Assembly: GCF_029030725.1 (NCBI RefSeq)
Contig: NZ_CP113162.1
Span: 1,982,501 to 2,046,500 of the forward strand
Origin: [Pseudomonas] carboxydohydrogena
GTDB lineage: Bacteria > Pseudomonadota > Alphaproteobacteria > Rhizobiales > Xanthobacteraceae
Length of the DNA stretch: 64,000 nucleotides
Direction: 5' to 3'
In this document: in pieces, positions 35,584-47,508 of the stretch
Position numbering within the stretch: the stretch's first letter is position 1
How the letters are laid out: each line of letters begins with the position of its first letter
Program-made: the position numbers and the translations under genes
Notes under the pieces: generated by a model
What the model was told of the DNA's origin: nothing
The model's database searches: none
Seen by the model: the letters and a program-made list of their open reading frames with translations, nothing else

Positions 35584-36888
35584 TTAGTGATCTGCCTTGC
35601 GCAGGATGGAGACGAAAAACCCGTCCGTCCCGGTGCGCAGCGGGGTCATCAGCAGCCCCTGCGGGGACTGGCGCACGGCTTTTCCAAAAGCGACGGCGCG
35701 CTCCCCAAGCACCCCGATGACCTCGGCAGGCGGGACCACGGCGAAGTCCCCGTGGCGGGCGGTAAAGGCGTCGATCTGGCCGCCGTTCTCCTGCGGCAAG
35801 ACGGAACAGGTGATGTAGGCGATGCGCCCGCCCGGCTTCACCAATGAGGCCGCCCGCTCCAGCACCTCGGCCTGATCCTTGAGCCGAACCTCCAGCGCGC
35901 CAGGCCGCATCCGCCACTTGGCGTCCGGGTTGCGCCGCCACGTCCCGGTGCCGGTACAGGGGGCATCCACCACCACGAGGTCGGCGGTCCCATTGATGTC
36001 GGAGAGCGGGTTCTCGGCCCTCTTGGGCGCACGAATATCGGCGTTATGAATTCCCGCGCGCGACAGCCGCTCATGGATCGGCGCAAGCTGGCGCTTGTCG
36101 CGATCCGTCGCGATCAGGCGGCCCTTGCCGCCCATCATCGCCGCGAGCGCCAGCGTCTTGCCGCCCGCGCCCGCGCACAGGTCGATCACCTGTTCGCCCG
36201 GTTTTGCCTGTGTGAACAAGGCCGCAAGCTGCGATCCTTCATCCTGAACTTCAACGCCGCCCTTGATGAAAACCTCCTCGGCGTGAACGCCGGGATTGCG
36301 CGCATCCGCCCCGAGCACGATGCGCAACCCGAGCGGCGACCATGGCGTGGGTTGCGCTCCCAGATGCGACAGGGCGGCCAGCGCCTTCTCGGGTTTTGAG
36401 CGCAGCGTATTGACGCGCAGGTCGAGCGGCGCGCGGCTCGCCATCGCCGCCGCCTCCTTCACGCGATCGTCGCCGAAGGCTTCCGCCAGATGCGGGTCGA
36501 GCCATTCGGGATAGTCGCCCGCGATGGCGGGTGGTGCATCGTCGAGCGTGCGTGAATTCAGGGCGGCGCGCTCGGCATCCGACAGCGGCGCGGGCGCGAA
36601 ACGCTCGCCGTTGCACAGTGCCGCGATGGCGTCGGTCTCAAAGCCGCGCTCCAGCCGCAACGCGCCGAGCAGCCGCCCGCGTGGGCTGTCCTCGTCCATC
36701 ACATACGTAGCCGAGGAACGGCGGCGCAGCGCGTCGAACACCAGCCCCGCGATCGCGGCGCGGTCGCCCGAACCCGCGAAACGGTGCGCGGTGCCCCACG
36801 CCTTCAGCGCGGTCTGCGCCGGGGAGCGGTCGGTGTCGATGGCTTCGAGAACTTCAATGGCAGCGGACAGCCGTGCGGCGGGCGTCAT
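35584..36888 (-). CDS. RsmB/NOL1/NOP2-type RNA (cytosine-5) methyltransferase
   Basis: SAM-dependent m5C methyltransferase of 434 aa, probably acting on 16S rRNA like RsmB. The N-terminal 130 residues are NusB-like helices; the catalytic half has IDLCAGAGGKTLAL (SAM), DAPCTGTGTWRRNPD (release Cys) and ITCSVLPQENG (catalytic Cys). Alphaproteobacteria often have more than one member of this family, so the exact target is not certain. It sits between guaB/MAPEG and guaA on the same strand. Confidence 0.92.
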   Translation of the reverse strand: MTPAARLSAAIEVLEAIDTDRSPAQTALKAWGTAHRFAGSGDRAAIAGLVFDALRRRSSATYVMDEDSPRGRLLGALRLERGFETDAIAALCNGERFAPAPLSDAERAALNSRTLDDAPPAIAGDYPEWLDPHLAEAFGDDRVKEAAAMASRAPLDLRVNTLRSKPEKALAALSHLGAQPTPWSPLGLRIVLGADARNPGVHAEEVFIKGGVEVQDEGSQLAALFTQAKPGEQVIDLCAGAGGKTLALAAMMGGKGRLIATDRDKRQLAPIHERLSRAGIHNADIRAPKRAENPLSDINGTADLVVVDAPCTGTGTWRRNPDAKWRMRPGALEVRLKDQAEVLERAASLVKPGGRIAYITCSVLPQENGGQIDAFTARHGDFAVVPPAEVIGVLGERAVAFGKAVRQSPQGLLMTPLRTGTDGFFVSILRKADH

Positions 36889-36904
36889 GACTATCCTTCA
36901 GTCG

Positions 36905-37267
36905 TTATGTGAGTGTGGGAAACAGGATGCGTAGCGCGAAGTACACCCACATCGCCAGCAACACCAGCGCGCCGGCGATAAAGAGCGAGGAGCCTTGCGC
37001 GGCTTCACCCGATGAGCGGACGAACAGCCCCGCATGGAAGATTTGCAGCACCACGAACACCCATGCCAGCAGCACCATGACGAGATCGGCCTGCCGCAAT
37101 GGCAATGCAAGCGCCACAACGACATAGAACAGCGTCTGAAGGTGGTAGTTGAACCAGCCCTGGGCGGGCCCTCCCGCCAGCGAGAGGCGGCGCCCGGTCC
37201 AGAACAACACCCCGAACGTCAGCGCGACGAGAACGAAAACCGGCAACAAAATGCCCTGATACATCAT
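36905..37267 (-). CDS. MAPEG family membrane protein
   Basis: Small inner-membrane protein of 120 aa with four spans (about residues 5-23, 45-62, 66-84 and 98-117). MYQGILLPVFVLVALTFGVL and FNYHLQTLFYVVVALAL match the MAPEG-type family (membrane-associated eicosanoid/glutathione metabolism). The bacterial substrate is unknown. The start ATG has GGAGA seven bases upstream; one seven codons earlier lacks it. It ends 16 bases before the rsmB-like start. Confidence 0.85.
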   Translation of the reverse strand: MMYQGILLPVFVLVALTFGVLFWTGRRLSLAGGPAQGWFNYHLQTLFYVVVALALPLRQADLVMVLLAWVFVVLQIFHAGLFVRSSGEAAQGSSLFIAGALVLLAMWVYFALRILFPTLT

Positions 37268-37298
37268 GACGGCGTCTCCAAATATCAAAGTATGGATC

Positions 37299-37334
37299 GC
37301 CCGCGCGCACCCCTCTCAGGGATGCATCGCGGGC
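37299..37334 (-). terminator. hairpin downstream of guaB, possible terminator
   Basis: On the minus strand GCCCGCG...CGCGGGC (37299-37334) folds into a GC-rich stem with a second inner stem GCATCCC/GGGGTGC. It lies 13 bases after the guaB stop. No T-run follows, so termination is uncertain; it may separate guaB from the MAPEG gene. Confidence 0.45.
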
Positions 37335-37346
37335 TCGCCGTGATAA

Positions 37347-39186
<1,840 letters not shown>

Positions 39187-40650
39187 ATGCAGAAAGAACG
39201 CCTGATTCCGCTGATCGTCGCCTGCGCGCTGTTCATGGAGAACATGGACTCCACGGTGATCGCGACCTCGCTCCCGGCGATTGCAGCCGACATCGGCACC
39301 AATCCGCTGGCGCTCAAGGTCGCCATCACCTCGTACCTGCTGTCGCTCGCGGTGTTCATTCCCGGCAGCGGCTGGATGGCGGACAGGTTCGGCGCGCGCA
39401 CGGTATTCGCGACCGCCATCGGCGTGTTCATGCTCGGCTCGATCGGCTGCGCGCTCTCCTCCACACTGACCGATTTCGTCTTCGCCCGCATCCTTCAGGG
39501 CATGGGTGGCGCGATGATGATGCCGGTCGGCCGCCTGGTGCTGCTGCGGACCATCGACAAGAGCGCACTCGTCAACGCCATGGCATGGGTGACGGTACCC
39601 GCCTTGCTCGGCCCGGTGATCGGCCCGCCGCTCGGCGGCTTCATCACGACCTATTTCTCGTGGCACTGGATCTTCCTCATCAACATCCCGATCGGATTTC
39701 TCGGAATCTATCTCGCCGTCCGCTTCATCGATCCGATCCGCAGCATCAATCCCGAACGCTTCGATCTCGTCGGCCTGCTGCTGGCGGGGCTCGCCGTGGC
39801 CGGACTTGCCTTCGGGCTGTCGGTCGCGGGGCTCAACCTGCTGCCGTGGCAACTGGTCGTCGGATTGATCGTCGGCGGCGCCGTCTCCGGCCTGTTCTAC
39901 ATCCGCCACGCCCGCAAGACCGCCTCGCCGGTGCTCGACTTCTCGCTGCTGCAATTGCCGACATTGCGCGCGAGCCTCGGCGGCGGCTTCCTGTTCCGCA
40001 TGGGCATCGGCGCGTTGCCGTTCCTGCTGCCGCTCCTGATGCAGCTCGGCTTCGGACTATCGCCGTTCCAGTCCGGCATGGTGACGTTTGCTTCCGCCAT
40101 CGGCGCGATGGGCATGAAGACGTTCGCCGCACGCATCATCCGCACCTTCGGGTTCAGGCCGGTCATCCTGTTCAACGTGTTCGTCGCCTCCGCGTCGCTC
40201 GCCGCCTGCGCGCTGTTCACGCCCGGCACGCCGCTTCTGCTCATCATGATCGTGCTGATCGTCGGCGGCTTCTTCCGCTCATTGCAATTCACCGCGATCA
40301 ACACATTGGCTTACGCGGAAGTCGAGCCGCCGCAGATGAGCCGCGCCACCACGCTTGCGAGCGTCAACCAGCAGCTTGCGATTTCGGCGGGCGTCGCGGT
40401 CGGCGCGTTCGCGGTCGAGGCGACGGTGCACTTTCGGCAAGGCGCCGAGCTAACCGCGGCCGATTTCTGGCCGGCCTTTGTCGTCGTCTCGCTAATTTCG
40501 CTGTCATCGTTCTGGTCGTTCTATCGCCTGCCCGCCAATGCGGGGCACCAGATCTCCGGCCAGAAGGTCGAGGCGATGGAAGGCCCCAAAGCCGCCGACA
40601 CCGCCGCCAACGAAACCACTGCCGAAGTGCGCGACCACCGGCTGGGTTAA
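39187..40650 (+). CDS. MFS transporter, DHA2 (EmrB/QacA) type
   Basis: Drug:proton antiporter-like inner-membrane protein of 487 aa with about 13-14 spans. The motif A loop reads [15 protein letters not shown] (about residues 59-73); motif C-like glycines are in [24 protein letters not shown], which is diagnostic of DHA2 pumps. Substrate unknown. No periplasmic adaptor gene (EmrA type) adjoins. Its last codons overlap rlmE by four bases on the opposite strand. Confidence 0.9.
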   Translation: MQKERLIPLIVACALFMENMDSTVIATSLPAIAADIGTNPLALKVAITSYLLSLAVFIPGSGWMADRFGARTVFATAIGVFMLGSIGCALSSTLTDFVFARILQGMGGAMMMPVGRLVLLRTIDKSALVNAMAWVTVPALLGPVIGPPLGGFITTYFSWHWIFLINIPIGFLGIYLAVRFIDPIRSINPERFDLVGLLLAGLAVAGLAFGLSVAGLNLLPWQLVVGLIVGGAVSGLFYIRHARKTASPVLDFSLLQLPTLRASLGGGFLFRMGIGALPFLLPLLMQLGFGLSPFQSGMVTFASAIGAMGMKTFAARIIRTFGFRPVILFNVFVASASLAACALFTPGTPLLLIMIVLIVGGFFRSLQFTAINTLAYAEVEPPQMSRATTLASVNQQLAISAGVAVGAFAVEATVHFRQGAELTAADFWPAFVVVSLISLSSFWSFYRLPANAGHQISGQKVEAMEGPKAADTAANETTAEVRDHRLG

Positions 40651-41327
40651 TCGCCCCCGCGAAAGCCCATCGCCAGCACGTAGCGCTCGGATGAATCCTG
40701 ACGGCTCGCCGCGGGCTTGACGTGACGCACGGTGGCGAAATTGCGTTTCAGCTCCGCCTGCAACGTCGCATCCGCCCCGCTCTGGAACACCTTCGCCAGA
40801 AACACGCCACCGGGATTGAGCACCTCGGCCGCGAAAGCCGCGGCACTCTCGACCAGACCGACGATGCGCAACTGGTCGGTCTTCCGGTGCCCCGTGGTGT
40901 TGGCGGCCATGTCGGACATCACGATGTCCGCGCCGCCCCCCAGCATCGCGCGCAACTTCTCGGGGGCATCGTCCGCGAGGAAATCGAGCTGCGCGAAGGT
41001 GACGCCGGGTATCTCGCCCATCTCCAGAAGGTCGATGGCGACGACCTTGCCTTTGCCTGCCTCCGCGCCGACGCGCTTCGCCGCGATCTGGCTCCAGCCG
41101 CCGGGTGCCGCGCCGAGATCGACCACCGCCTGCCCCTGCTTGAGGAAACGATATTTGTCGTCCATCTCGCGCAACTTGTAGGCGGCACGCGAACGATACC
41201 CGTCGCGCTTGGCCTGCGCGACATAAGGGTCGTTGAGCTGGCGCTCCAGCCACAGCTTGGACGACAGCTTGCGCTTGCCGCCGCTCTTGACCGTGACGTG
41301 CAGCCGTCCGGTGGTGTCTTTCGCCAT
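40647..41327 (-). CDS. rlmE: 23S rRNA (uridine-2'-O)-methyltransferase RlmE
   Basis: Methylates U2552 of 23S rRNA in the late 50S subunit. The 226-aa product has [19 protein letters not shown]-binding [32 protein letters not shown] and FLAKVFQSG, containing the expected K-D-K-E catalytic residues. The N-terminal 25 residues are basic, as usual in alphaproteobacterial RlmE. Convergent overlap with the MFS gene; ppx lies upstream on the same strand, 30 bases away. Confidence 0.95.
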   Translation of the reverse strand: MAKDTTGRLHVTVKSGGKRKLSSKLWLERQLNDPYVAQAKRDGYRSRAAYKLREMDDKYRFLKQGQAVVDLGAAPGGWSQIAAKRVGAEAGKGKVVAIDLLEMGEIPGVTFAQLDFLADDAPEKLRAMLGGGADIVMSDMAANTTGHRKTDQLRIVGLVESAAAFAAEVLNPGGVFLAKVFQSGADATLQAELKRNFATVRHVKPAASRQDSSERYVLAMGFRGGD

Positions 41328-41357
41328 GCGTGAGCCTTGAGAATTCCGTGCGCGACC

Positions 41358-42410
41358 TTACACGGGCTGGATATAGCCGTCTTCGCGCATCATTTCGACC
41401 AGCATCCCCTCGCGCAGGCCACGGTCGGCGACCCGCAGCCTCGGCACCGGGAACGCCGCGCGGATCGCATCGAGAATGGCGCAGCCCGCCAGCACGAGAT
41501 CGGCGCGCTCGGACCCGATACAGGCATTATCGGCGCGCTGGCGATAGGTCATCGTCATCAGCTTCTCGACCGCCGCCTCGATGTCGTGGCCCTTCATCCA
41601 GAGCCCGTCGACCCTGCGGCGGTCGTACCGTACGAGGCCGAGATGGACACCCGCCACCGTGGTGACGGTGCCGGACGTGCCGAGCAGGTGCATGCCTTCG
41701 AGGTTGCCGTTATGCGCGGCCGCGAACGGCGCGAGATGCCGGGCGACTTCATCGACCATCGCCGCATAGGACTCCCGCGTCACGTCGATGCCGCCGAAAT
41801 GCTCCGCCAGCGTCACGACGCCGAGCGGCAGCGATATCCACGGTCCTTTCACCGGCGGCGCATCAGGTTGACCGTCGGGCCGCATCAGCTTCACCACCTC
41901 GGTCGAGCCGCCGCCGATGTCGAACAGGATCGCACCGCGCGCGCGGTCGTCGAGCAGCGGCGAGCAGCCGATCGCGGCGAAGGTCGATTCCGTTTCGCGA
42001 TCGACGATCTCGAGTTCGATTCCGGTTTCCGACTTGATGCGGGACAGGAAAAAATCCGAGTTGTCCGCCGCGCGGCAGGCTTCGGTGGCGATGGTGCGGC
42101 GGCGGACCGCGCCGCGCGCATCCATCTTGTCTCGGCAGACCGACAGTGCGACGACAGCGCGCTCGATCGCGGCATCGCTGATGCGGCCGGACGATACGAT
42201 GCCCTCGCCGAGCCTGATGATGCGGGAAAATGAATCGACCACGCGGAAGCCGTCACCGGCCGGGCGCGCGATCAGCAATCTGCAATTGTTGGTGCCGAGA
42301 TCGATCGCGGCATAGGCAGGCACGCCGGAAGCATGGCTTGCTTCCGCCTCGCCCGCCAGCAAAGTCGCGTCCCGCTTCACGGCGGCGCGTAACTGTGCAT
42401 GCTCCGTCAT
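41358..42410 (-). CDS. ppx: exopolyphosphatase / Ppx-GppA family phosphatase
   Basis: Hydrolyses terminal phosphate from polyphosphate or pppGpp. The 350-aa product has AIDLGTNNCRLLIA and FDIGGGSTEVVKL, the two ASKHA phosphate-binding loops, with conserved Glu in RLGEGI. It lacks the long C-terminal domain of enterobacterial Ppx, as is normal for the short alphaproteobacterial form. The start is uncertain: an ATG 13 codons earlier is also possible. It likely forms a unit with rlmE downstream. Confidence 0.9.
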   Translation of the reverse strand: MTEHAQLRAAVKRDATLLAGEAEASHASGVPAYAAIDLGTNNCRLLIARPAGDGFRVVDSFSRIIRLGEGIVSSGRISDAAIERAVVALSVCRDKMDARGAVRRRTIATEACRAADNSDFFLSRIKSETGIELEIVDRETESTFAAIGCSPLLDDRARGAILFDIGGGSTEVVKLMRPDGQPDAPPVKGPWISLPLGVVTLAEHFGGIDVTRESYAAMVDEVARHLAPFAAAHNGNLEGMHLLGTSGTVTTVAGVHLGLVRYDRRRVDGLWMKGHDIEAAVEKLMTMTYRQRADNACIGSERADLVLAGCAILDAIRAAFPVPRLRVADRGLREGMLVEMMREDGYIQPV

Positions 42411-42602
42411 GCAGATCCAAATCTGCGCCGAGGCGGCGCGAAACACCATTCGTTGCCAAATGTATCAGCGCAGGCGTCGCGCGCAACCATCCTGTTCCAG
42501 CCCCGCCAAAACGCCTGAAAACTAAGGAATGCGCCTGCTTTCGCGGCGGCGCGAGCCATGTTATCGCAACGCAAAACGCAGGACGTTAAACGAACGAACA
42601 AT

Positions 42603-43061
42603 ATGCGAATCTATATCGACGCAGATGCCTGTCCGGTGAAGGATGAAATTTACCGCGTCGCCGCGCGCCACCACTGGCCCGTGAGCGTCGTCGCGGGGAA
42701 TTTCATCCGCGTGCCGGACGATCCCATGATCGAACGCATCGCCGCCGGGGCCGGCATGGATGCGGCCGACGACTGGATCGCCGAACGCGCAACGAAAGAC
42801 GATGTCGTCGTTACCGCCGACATTCCGCTCGCCAGCCGTTGCGTGAAGGCCGGTGCGTCCGTCATCGCGCCGAACGGCAAGGCGTTCACGGAAGAGTCGA
42901 TCGGCATGACGCTCGCGGTGCGCAACCTGATGACGGATCTGCGCGCCAGCGGCGAGATCACCGGCGGCCCGCGCGGCTTCTCGCCGAAGGATCGTTCGGC
43001 ATTTCTCTCGGCGCTGGATCAGGCCATCCGCCGCATCCTGCGCGCGCAACCAGCAAACTGA
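42603..43061 (+). CDS. YaiI/YqxD family protein (DUF188, UPF0178)
   Basis: Small PIN-like-fold protein of 152 aa. [20 protein letters not shown] has the conserved Asp pair (Asp6, Asp8), and the second acidic cluster is in [22 protein letters not shown], resembling a metal-dependent nuclease site. [19 protein letters not shown] is the family C-terminus. Function unproven. A start 15 codons earlier is less likely. The ABC-F gene starts five bases after its stop, so the two are probably cotranscribed. Confidence 0.88.
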   Translation: MRIYIDADACPVKDEIYRVAARHHWPVSVVAGNFIRVPDDPMIERIAAGAGMDAADDWIAERATKDDVVVTADIPLASRCVKAGASVIAPNGKAFTEESIGMTLAVRNLMTDLRASGEITGGPRGFSPKDRSAFLSALDQAIRRILRAQPAN

Positions 43062-43066
43062 GGCAC

Positions 43067-44884
43067 ATGGCTCCCCTCATCCAGCTCAAGGACATCGCCC
43101 TCACCTTCGGCGGCACGCCGCTTCTGACCGGCGTGGAACTGGCCGTCGAAGCGGGCGACCGTGTCTGCCTGATCGGCCGCAACGGCTCGGGCAAGTCCAC
43201 GCTGCTCAAGATCGTCGCCGGACTGATCGACCCGGATCGCGGCACGCGCTTCGTGCAGCCAGGCGCGACGGTACGGTATCTGCCGCAGGAGCCGGACTTC
43301 TCGGGCGCGGCCACAACGCTTGCCTATGTCGAGGCGGGACTTAATCCGGGAGACGACTCCTATCAGGCGCGCTACCTGCTCGAACAGCTCGGGCTTACCG
43401 GCGAGGAAAATCCGGCGGACCTTTCGGGCGGCGAAGCAAGACGCGCGGCGCTGGCGCGGGTGCTCGCGCCCTCGCCCGACATCCTGCTGCTGGACGAGCC
43501 GACCAACCATCTCGACCTCACCACCATCGAATGGCTGGAGAGCGAACTCGCCTCCCGCCGCAGCGCGCTCGTCATCATCAGCCACGACCGGCGATTTTTG
43601 GCCAACCTGTCGCGCGCCACCGTCTGGCTCGACCGTGGCGAGACCCGTCGCATCGAGAAAGGCTTCGATGCTTTCGAAGAGTGGCGCGACGAGGTGCTGG
43701 CGGAAGAAGAACGCGAGCAGCACAAGCTCGACCGCAAGATCGTAATGGAGGAGCACTGGCTGCGCTACGGCGTCTCGGGCCGCCGCAAGCGCAACGTCAA
43801 ACGCCTCGGCAATCTGCACGCGCTGCGCCAGCAGCGGCGCGACTATCGCGGCGCAACCGGCAAGGCGACGCTCGCCGCCGCCGAATCCGATGTGTCCGGC
43901 AAGCTCGTGGCCGAGGCGAAACACATCTCGAAGGCGTTCGGCGAGCGCGCCATCGTCGCCGATTTCTCCACCCGCATCGCGCGCGGCGACCGGCTCGGCA
44001 TCGTCGGTCCCAACGGCGCGGGCAAGACCACCCTCATCAACATCCTCACCGGCGCACAGCCGCCGGACGAAGGCACGGTGCGGCTCGGCGTCAATCTCGA
44101 AATGGCGACGCTCGACCAGCATCGCGAAAGCCTCGATCCGAAATCGACGCTCTCCGAAGCCCTGACCGGCGGACGCGGCGACCACATCATGGTCGGCGGC
44201 AAGCCGAAGCATGTCATCGGTTACATGAAGGACTTCCTGTTTTCGCAGGAGCAGGCGCGCACCCCGCTCGAGGCGCTGTCCGGCGGCGAGCGCGGACGCC
44301 TGATGCTGGCGCGCGCGCTGGCCAAGCCATCGAACCTGCTGGTGCTGGACGAGCCGACCAACGATCTCGATCTGGAGACGCTGGACGTGCTGGAAGACAT
44401 GCTCGGCGATTACGAGGGCACCGTGGTGCTCATCAGCCACGACCGCGACTTTCTCGACCGCGTCGTCACTTCCGTGATCGCGCCGGAAGGACAAGGCCGC
44501 TGGATCGAATATGCCGGCGGCTACTCCGACATGCTGGCGCAGCGCGGCAGCGACCTGAAGGAAAAGACCGTCAAGGGCACGCCCGCGCCCGCGAAAGCCG
44601 CGAAAACATCCTCGCCTGCTCCGGACGCGCCCGCCGCGAAACGCCGTCTCTCCTTCAAGGACAAGCACGCGCTGGAAACGCTGCCGAAGACCATGGCGAA
44701 GCTGCAAGCCGAGATCGCGAAGCTGCAAACCCTACTCGACGATCCGACGCTCTATGCGCGCGACCGCAAGGCGTTCGATTCCGCATCCGCCGCGATGACT
44801 AAAGCCCATGCCGATCTCGCGGCCGCCGAGGAGCAATGGCTGGAGCTGGAAATCCTGCGCGAGGACATCGAAAGCGGAACGTAA
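43067..44884 (+). CDS. uup: ABC-F family ATPase Uup
   Basis: Soluble tandem ABC ATPase of 605 aa without membrane spans. Walker A motifs are GRNGSGKST (37-45) and GPNGAGKTT; signatures are LSGGEARR and LSGGERGR; Walker B motifs are LLLDEPTNHLD and VLDEPTNDLD. The linker holds the ABC-F P-site-tRNA interaction region. A C-terminal coiled coil (from about residue 525, after a Lys/Ala/Pro hinge) matches Uup, which acts on ribosomes and in tolerance of replication or branched DNA intermediates. A terminator follows. Confidence 0.93.
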   Translation: MAPLIQLKDIALTFGGTPLLTGVELAVEAGDRVCLIGRNGSGKSTLLKIVAGLIDPDRGTRFVQPGATVRYLPQEPDFSGAATTLAYVEAGLNPGDDSYQARYLLEQLGLTGEENPADLSGGEARRAALARVLAPSPDILLLDEPTNHLDLTTIEWLESELASRRSALVIISHDRRFLANLSRATVWLDRGETRRIEKGFDAFEEWRDEVLAEEEREQHKLDRKIVMEEHWLRYGVSGRRKRNVKRLGNLHALRQQRRDYRGATGKATLAAAESDVSGKLVAEAKHISKAFGERAIVADFSTRIARGDRLGIVGPNGAGKTTLINILTGAQPPDEGTVRLGVNLEMATLDQHRESLDPKSTLSEALTGGRGDHIMVGGKPKHVIGYMKDFLFSQEQARTPLEALSGGERGRLMLARALAKPSNLLVLDEPTNDLDLETLDVLEDMLGDYEGTVVLISHDRDFLDRVVTSVIAPEGQGRWIEYAGGYSDMLAQRGSDLKEKTVKGTPAPAKAAKTSSPAPDAPAAKRRLSFKDKHALETLPKTMAKLQAEIAKLQTLLDDPTLYARDRKAFDSASAAMTKAHADLAAAEEQWLELEILREDIESGT

Positions 44885-44907
44885 TGCCGCTTTCCGGCGC
44901 AAAAGAA

Positions 44908-44938
44908 AATCCGCGCCGGCTTTCGCGCGGCGCGGATT
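44908..44938. terminator. bidirectional terminator between uup and livK-like gene
   Basis: AATCCGCGCC (44908-44917) pairs exactly with 44929-44938 around an 11-base loop. On the minus strand it is followed by TTTTCTTTT, a good terminator for the livK-like gene; on the plus strand CCTTTAT gives a weaker one for uup. Confidence 0.85.
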
Positions 44939-44955
44939 CCTTTATCGGTTGAGAC

Positions 44956-46155
44956 TTACTTGGTCAGCGGGCAGCCGCTTTCCTTCGCGGTCGGGTAAGC
45001 CTTGTCGCCCGGAACCGTCGCGATCACCTTGAAGTAATCCCACGGCTTCTTGCTTTCCGAAGGCTTCTTGACCTCGAACAGATAGAGGTCGGTCACCATG
45101 CGGCCGTTGGCGAGAACCTTGCCGTGCGAGGTGAAGGCGTCGTCGACCGGCAGTTCCTTCAGCTTCTTGGTGACGGCCTCGGTGTCCTTGGTACCGGCGG
45201 CCTTCACGGCCTTCAGATACGAGGTCACGGCCGAATAGGTACCGGCCTGCACCATGTTCGGCATCCGGCCGGTCTTCTTGAAGAAGCGGTTGGCGAATTC
45301 GCGCGATTTGTCGTCGCGATCCCAGTAATAGCTCTCGGTCAGTTGCAGGCCCTGAGCGGCTTGCAAACCAAGGCCATGCACTTCAGCCAGCGTGAACAGG
45401 AGCGCCGCGAGCTTCTGGCCGCCCTGCACGATGCCGAATTCCGACGCCTGCTTGATGGCATTGGAGGTGTCGAGACCGGCGTTGGCCAGACCGATGACCT
45501 TCGCCTTCGAGCTTTGCGCCTGCAACAGGAACGACGAGAAGTCCGAGGTGTTCAGCGGATGACGTACCGCGCCAAGCACCTTGCCGCCTTTCTCCTTCAC
45601 GATCTCGGCGGTGTCCTTCTCAAGCGAATAGCCGAAGGCATAATCGGCGGTCAGGAAGAACCAGCTGTTACCGCCCGCTTCGGTGAGCGCGCCGCCGGTA
45701 CCGACAGCCAGCGCATGGGTGTCATAGGCCCAGTGGAAACCATAAGGCGAGCAGGAATCGCCGGTGATGCGCGAGGAGCCCGCGCCGACGACCATGTCGA
45801 TCTTCTTTTCCTGCTTCGACAGATCCTGCACGGCAAGCGCGACGGACGATGTCGTCAGTTCGGTGATCATGTCGACGTGTTCGACATCATACCAGCGGCG
45901 CGCAATGCTGACGCCCAGATCCGGCTTGTTCTGGTGATCGGCATCGACCAGTTCGATCTTCTGCCCGAGCACGGAGCCGCCGAAATCCTCGATGGCCATG
46001 CGGGCGGCCTCGACCGACCACTTGCCGCCGAAATCGGCGTAGACGCCGGACTGGTCATTCAGAACGCCGATCTTGACGCCCTCGGCGGCAAACGCCGGTC
46101 CAGCCGCAGCAAGAAGGGCCAGAGCGGAAATGGCCGACAGATATTTGGATTTCAT
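44956..46155 (-). CDS. branched-chain amino acid ABC transporter substrate-binding protein
   Basis: Periplasmic ligand-binding protein of 399 aa, Leu/Ile/Val-binding (Peripla_BP_6) type. The signal peptide is residues 1-23 (ending AFAA); EGVKIGVLNDQSGVYADFGG opens the mature protein, and YGFHWAYDTHALAVGTGGAL is part of the hinge region. The C-terminus has a Cys pair option with Cys near residue 395 and one in GDSCSPYGF. It stands alone with its own terminator; permease and ATPase genes of the same class are at 22572-25869, but pairing is inference. Ligand could be amino acids, amides or aromatic acids. Confidence 0.9.
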   Translation of the reverse strand: MKSKYLSAISALALLAAAGPAFAAEGVKIGVLNDQSGVYADFGGKWSVEAARMAIEDFGGSVLGQKIELVDADHQNKPDLGVSIARRWYDVEHVDMITELTTSSVALAVQDLSKQEKKIDMVVGAGSSRITGDSCSPYGFHWAYDTHALAVGTGGALTEAGGNSWFFLTADYAFGYSLEKDTAEIVKEKGGKVLGAVRHPLNTSDFSSFLLQAQSSKAKVIGLANAGLDTSNAIKQASEFGIVQGGQKLAALLFTLAEVHGLGLQAAQGLQLTESYYWDRDDKSREFANRFFKKTGRMPNMVQAGTYSAVTSYLKAVKAAGTKDTEAVTKKLKELPVDDAFTSHGKVLANGRMVTDLYLFEVKKPSESKKPWDYFKVIATVPGDKAYPTAKESGCPLTK

Positions 46156-46269
46156 GTTTCACTCCCGACTATCGTTATTTTGCAACGCGAAAGAGATGAA
46201 CGAGATAATAGTTCCCCCTCAGCCTACCGGTTTTGTGTGACGCCGCCATAGTTCTATCGTCCGAAGCGC

Positions 46270-47493
46270 TTAACGGCCCAATCGCGCCAGGACCCCCCGC
46301 CCGGCGGCGGCACCGGTGGCAAAACAGCCTTGCAGGAGGTAGCCGCCGGTGGGCGCCTCCCAGTCCAGCATCTCGCCCGCGATAAAGACATCGGGCCGCT
46401 TTTGCAGGCTGAAATCGGGGTTGATCTCCGCGAAAGACACCCCGCCCGCGGTCGAAATCGCCCGCGCCAGCGAAGCGGTCGCCTCCAAGCGGAGCGGCAG
46501 CGCCCGGATCAATCCGGCAAGCGTGGCGGGATCGAGCGCCGCAAGCCTCGCACCGCGATGCAATGCCGCCTCGTGCAAAAGCCCGATGGCGGCCGGAGGC
46601 AAGGTTAACGCCTTGCGTAAAAATGTTGCGACCGACTGCTTGCCGCGCGGCCGCGACAGGCGCGCCACGATGTCCGGTTGGGACAGGTCCGGGCGCAGGT
46701 CGATCAGAAGGGTCGCGTGTCCCTTCGCGGCGATGCCGTCGCGCAGCGCCGCCGACAGCGCATAGATGCCGCCGCCCTCGATGCCATCCTTCGTGATGAC
46801 CATTTCGCCGCGCGATGTATGCTTCTCATAATTGAGCGCGACGTTCTTGAGCGGCTGGCCCTCGAACCGCTCCCGGAAAGACTCGCTCCACGCGACGTGG
46901 AAACCGCAATTCGCCGGTTTCAGATCTCTGATCGCGATGCCCTGCGCCGACACTATGTCGCGCCAGCCGCCATCCGATCCGAGCCTTGGCCAGCTTGCAC
47001 CGCCCAATGCGAGGATCGTCGCGCGCGGCTTAACGCTATGCACTCCCTGCGGCGTCTCGAAACGCAACGCACCGTTCTCGTCCCAGCCCAGCCAGCGGTG
47101 TCGCAACGAAAACCGCACGCCGAGACCGTCCAGCCGTGTCAACCATGCGCGCAGCAACGGCGAGGCCTTGAAGGTTTTCGGAAACACCCGCCCGCTGGAG
47201 CCGATGAACGTCTCCTGCCCTAGCCCGTGCGCCCAGTCGCGCAACGCCTGCGGCGGAAATGCCTCGATCGCATTGCGCAACAGCGGAGAGGCGTTGCCAT
47301 AGCGGGTGAGAAAAGTCTCGAGCGGTTCGCTGTGGGTGAGGTTGAGCCCGCCGCGCCCGGCCATCAGGAATTTGCGCGCGACCGACGGCATCCGGTCATA
47401 AACAATGACCGACGCCCCGCCCGCCGCAACCGTCTCGGCCGCGATCAGACCGGCCGGACCGGCCCCTATGATGGCAACATCCGGCGCGGTCAC
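46270..47493 (-). CDS. HI0933-family NAD(P)/FAD-dependent oxidoreductase (TIGR03862-like)
   Basis: Flavoprotein of 407 aa. DVAIIGAGPAGLIAAETVA at residues 5-23 is the FAD dinucleotide-binding fold; RKFLMAGRGGLNLTHSE is the signature of the HI0933/YhiN family; LALGGASWPRLGSDG and MLDWEAPTGGYLLQGCFATG are conserved flavin-contact regions. The reaction is not known. It begins at GTG, 15 bases after the 3-hydroxyisobutyrate dehydrogenase-like gene, suggesting cotranscription. Confidence 0.88.
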   Translation of the reverse strand: MTAPDVAIIGAGPAGLIAAETVAAGGASVIVYDRMPSVARKFLMAGRGGLNLTHSEPLETFLTRYGNASPLLRNAIEAFPPQALRDWAHGLGQETFIGSSGRVFPKTFKASPLLRAWLTRLDGLGVRFSLRHRWLGWDENGALRFETPQGVHSVKPRATILALGGASWPRLGSDGGWRDIVSAQGIAIRDLKPANCGFHVAWSESFRERFEGQPLKNVALNYEKHTSRGEMVITKDGIEGGGIYALSAALRDGIAAKGHATLLIDLRPDLSQPDIVARLSRPRGKQSVATFLRKALTLPPAAIGLLHEAALHRGARLAALDPATLAGLIRALPLRLEATASLARAISTAGGVSFAEINPDFSLQKRPDVFIAGEMLDWEAPTGGYLLQGCFATGAAAGRGVLARLGR

Positions 47494-47508
47494 GGCATCA
47501 GACCAGTT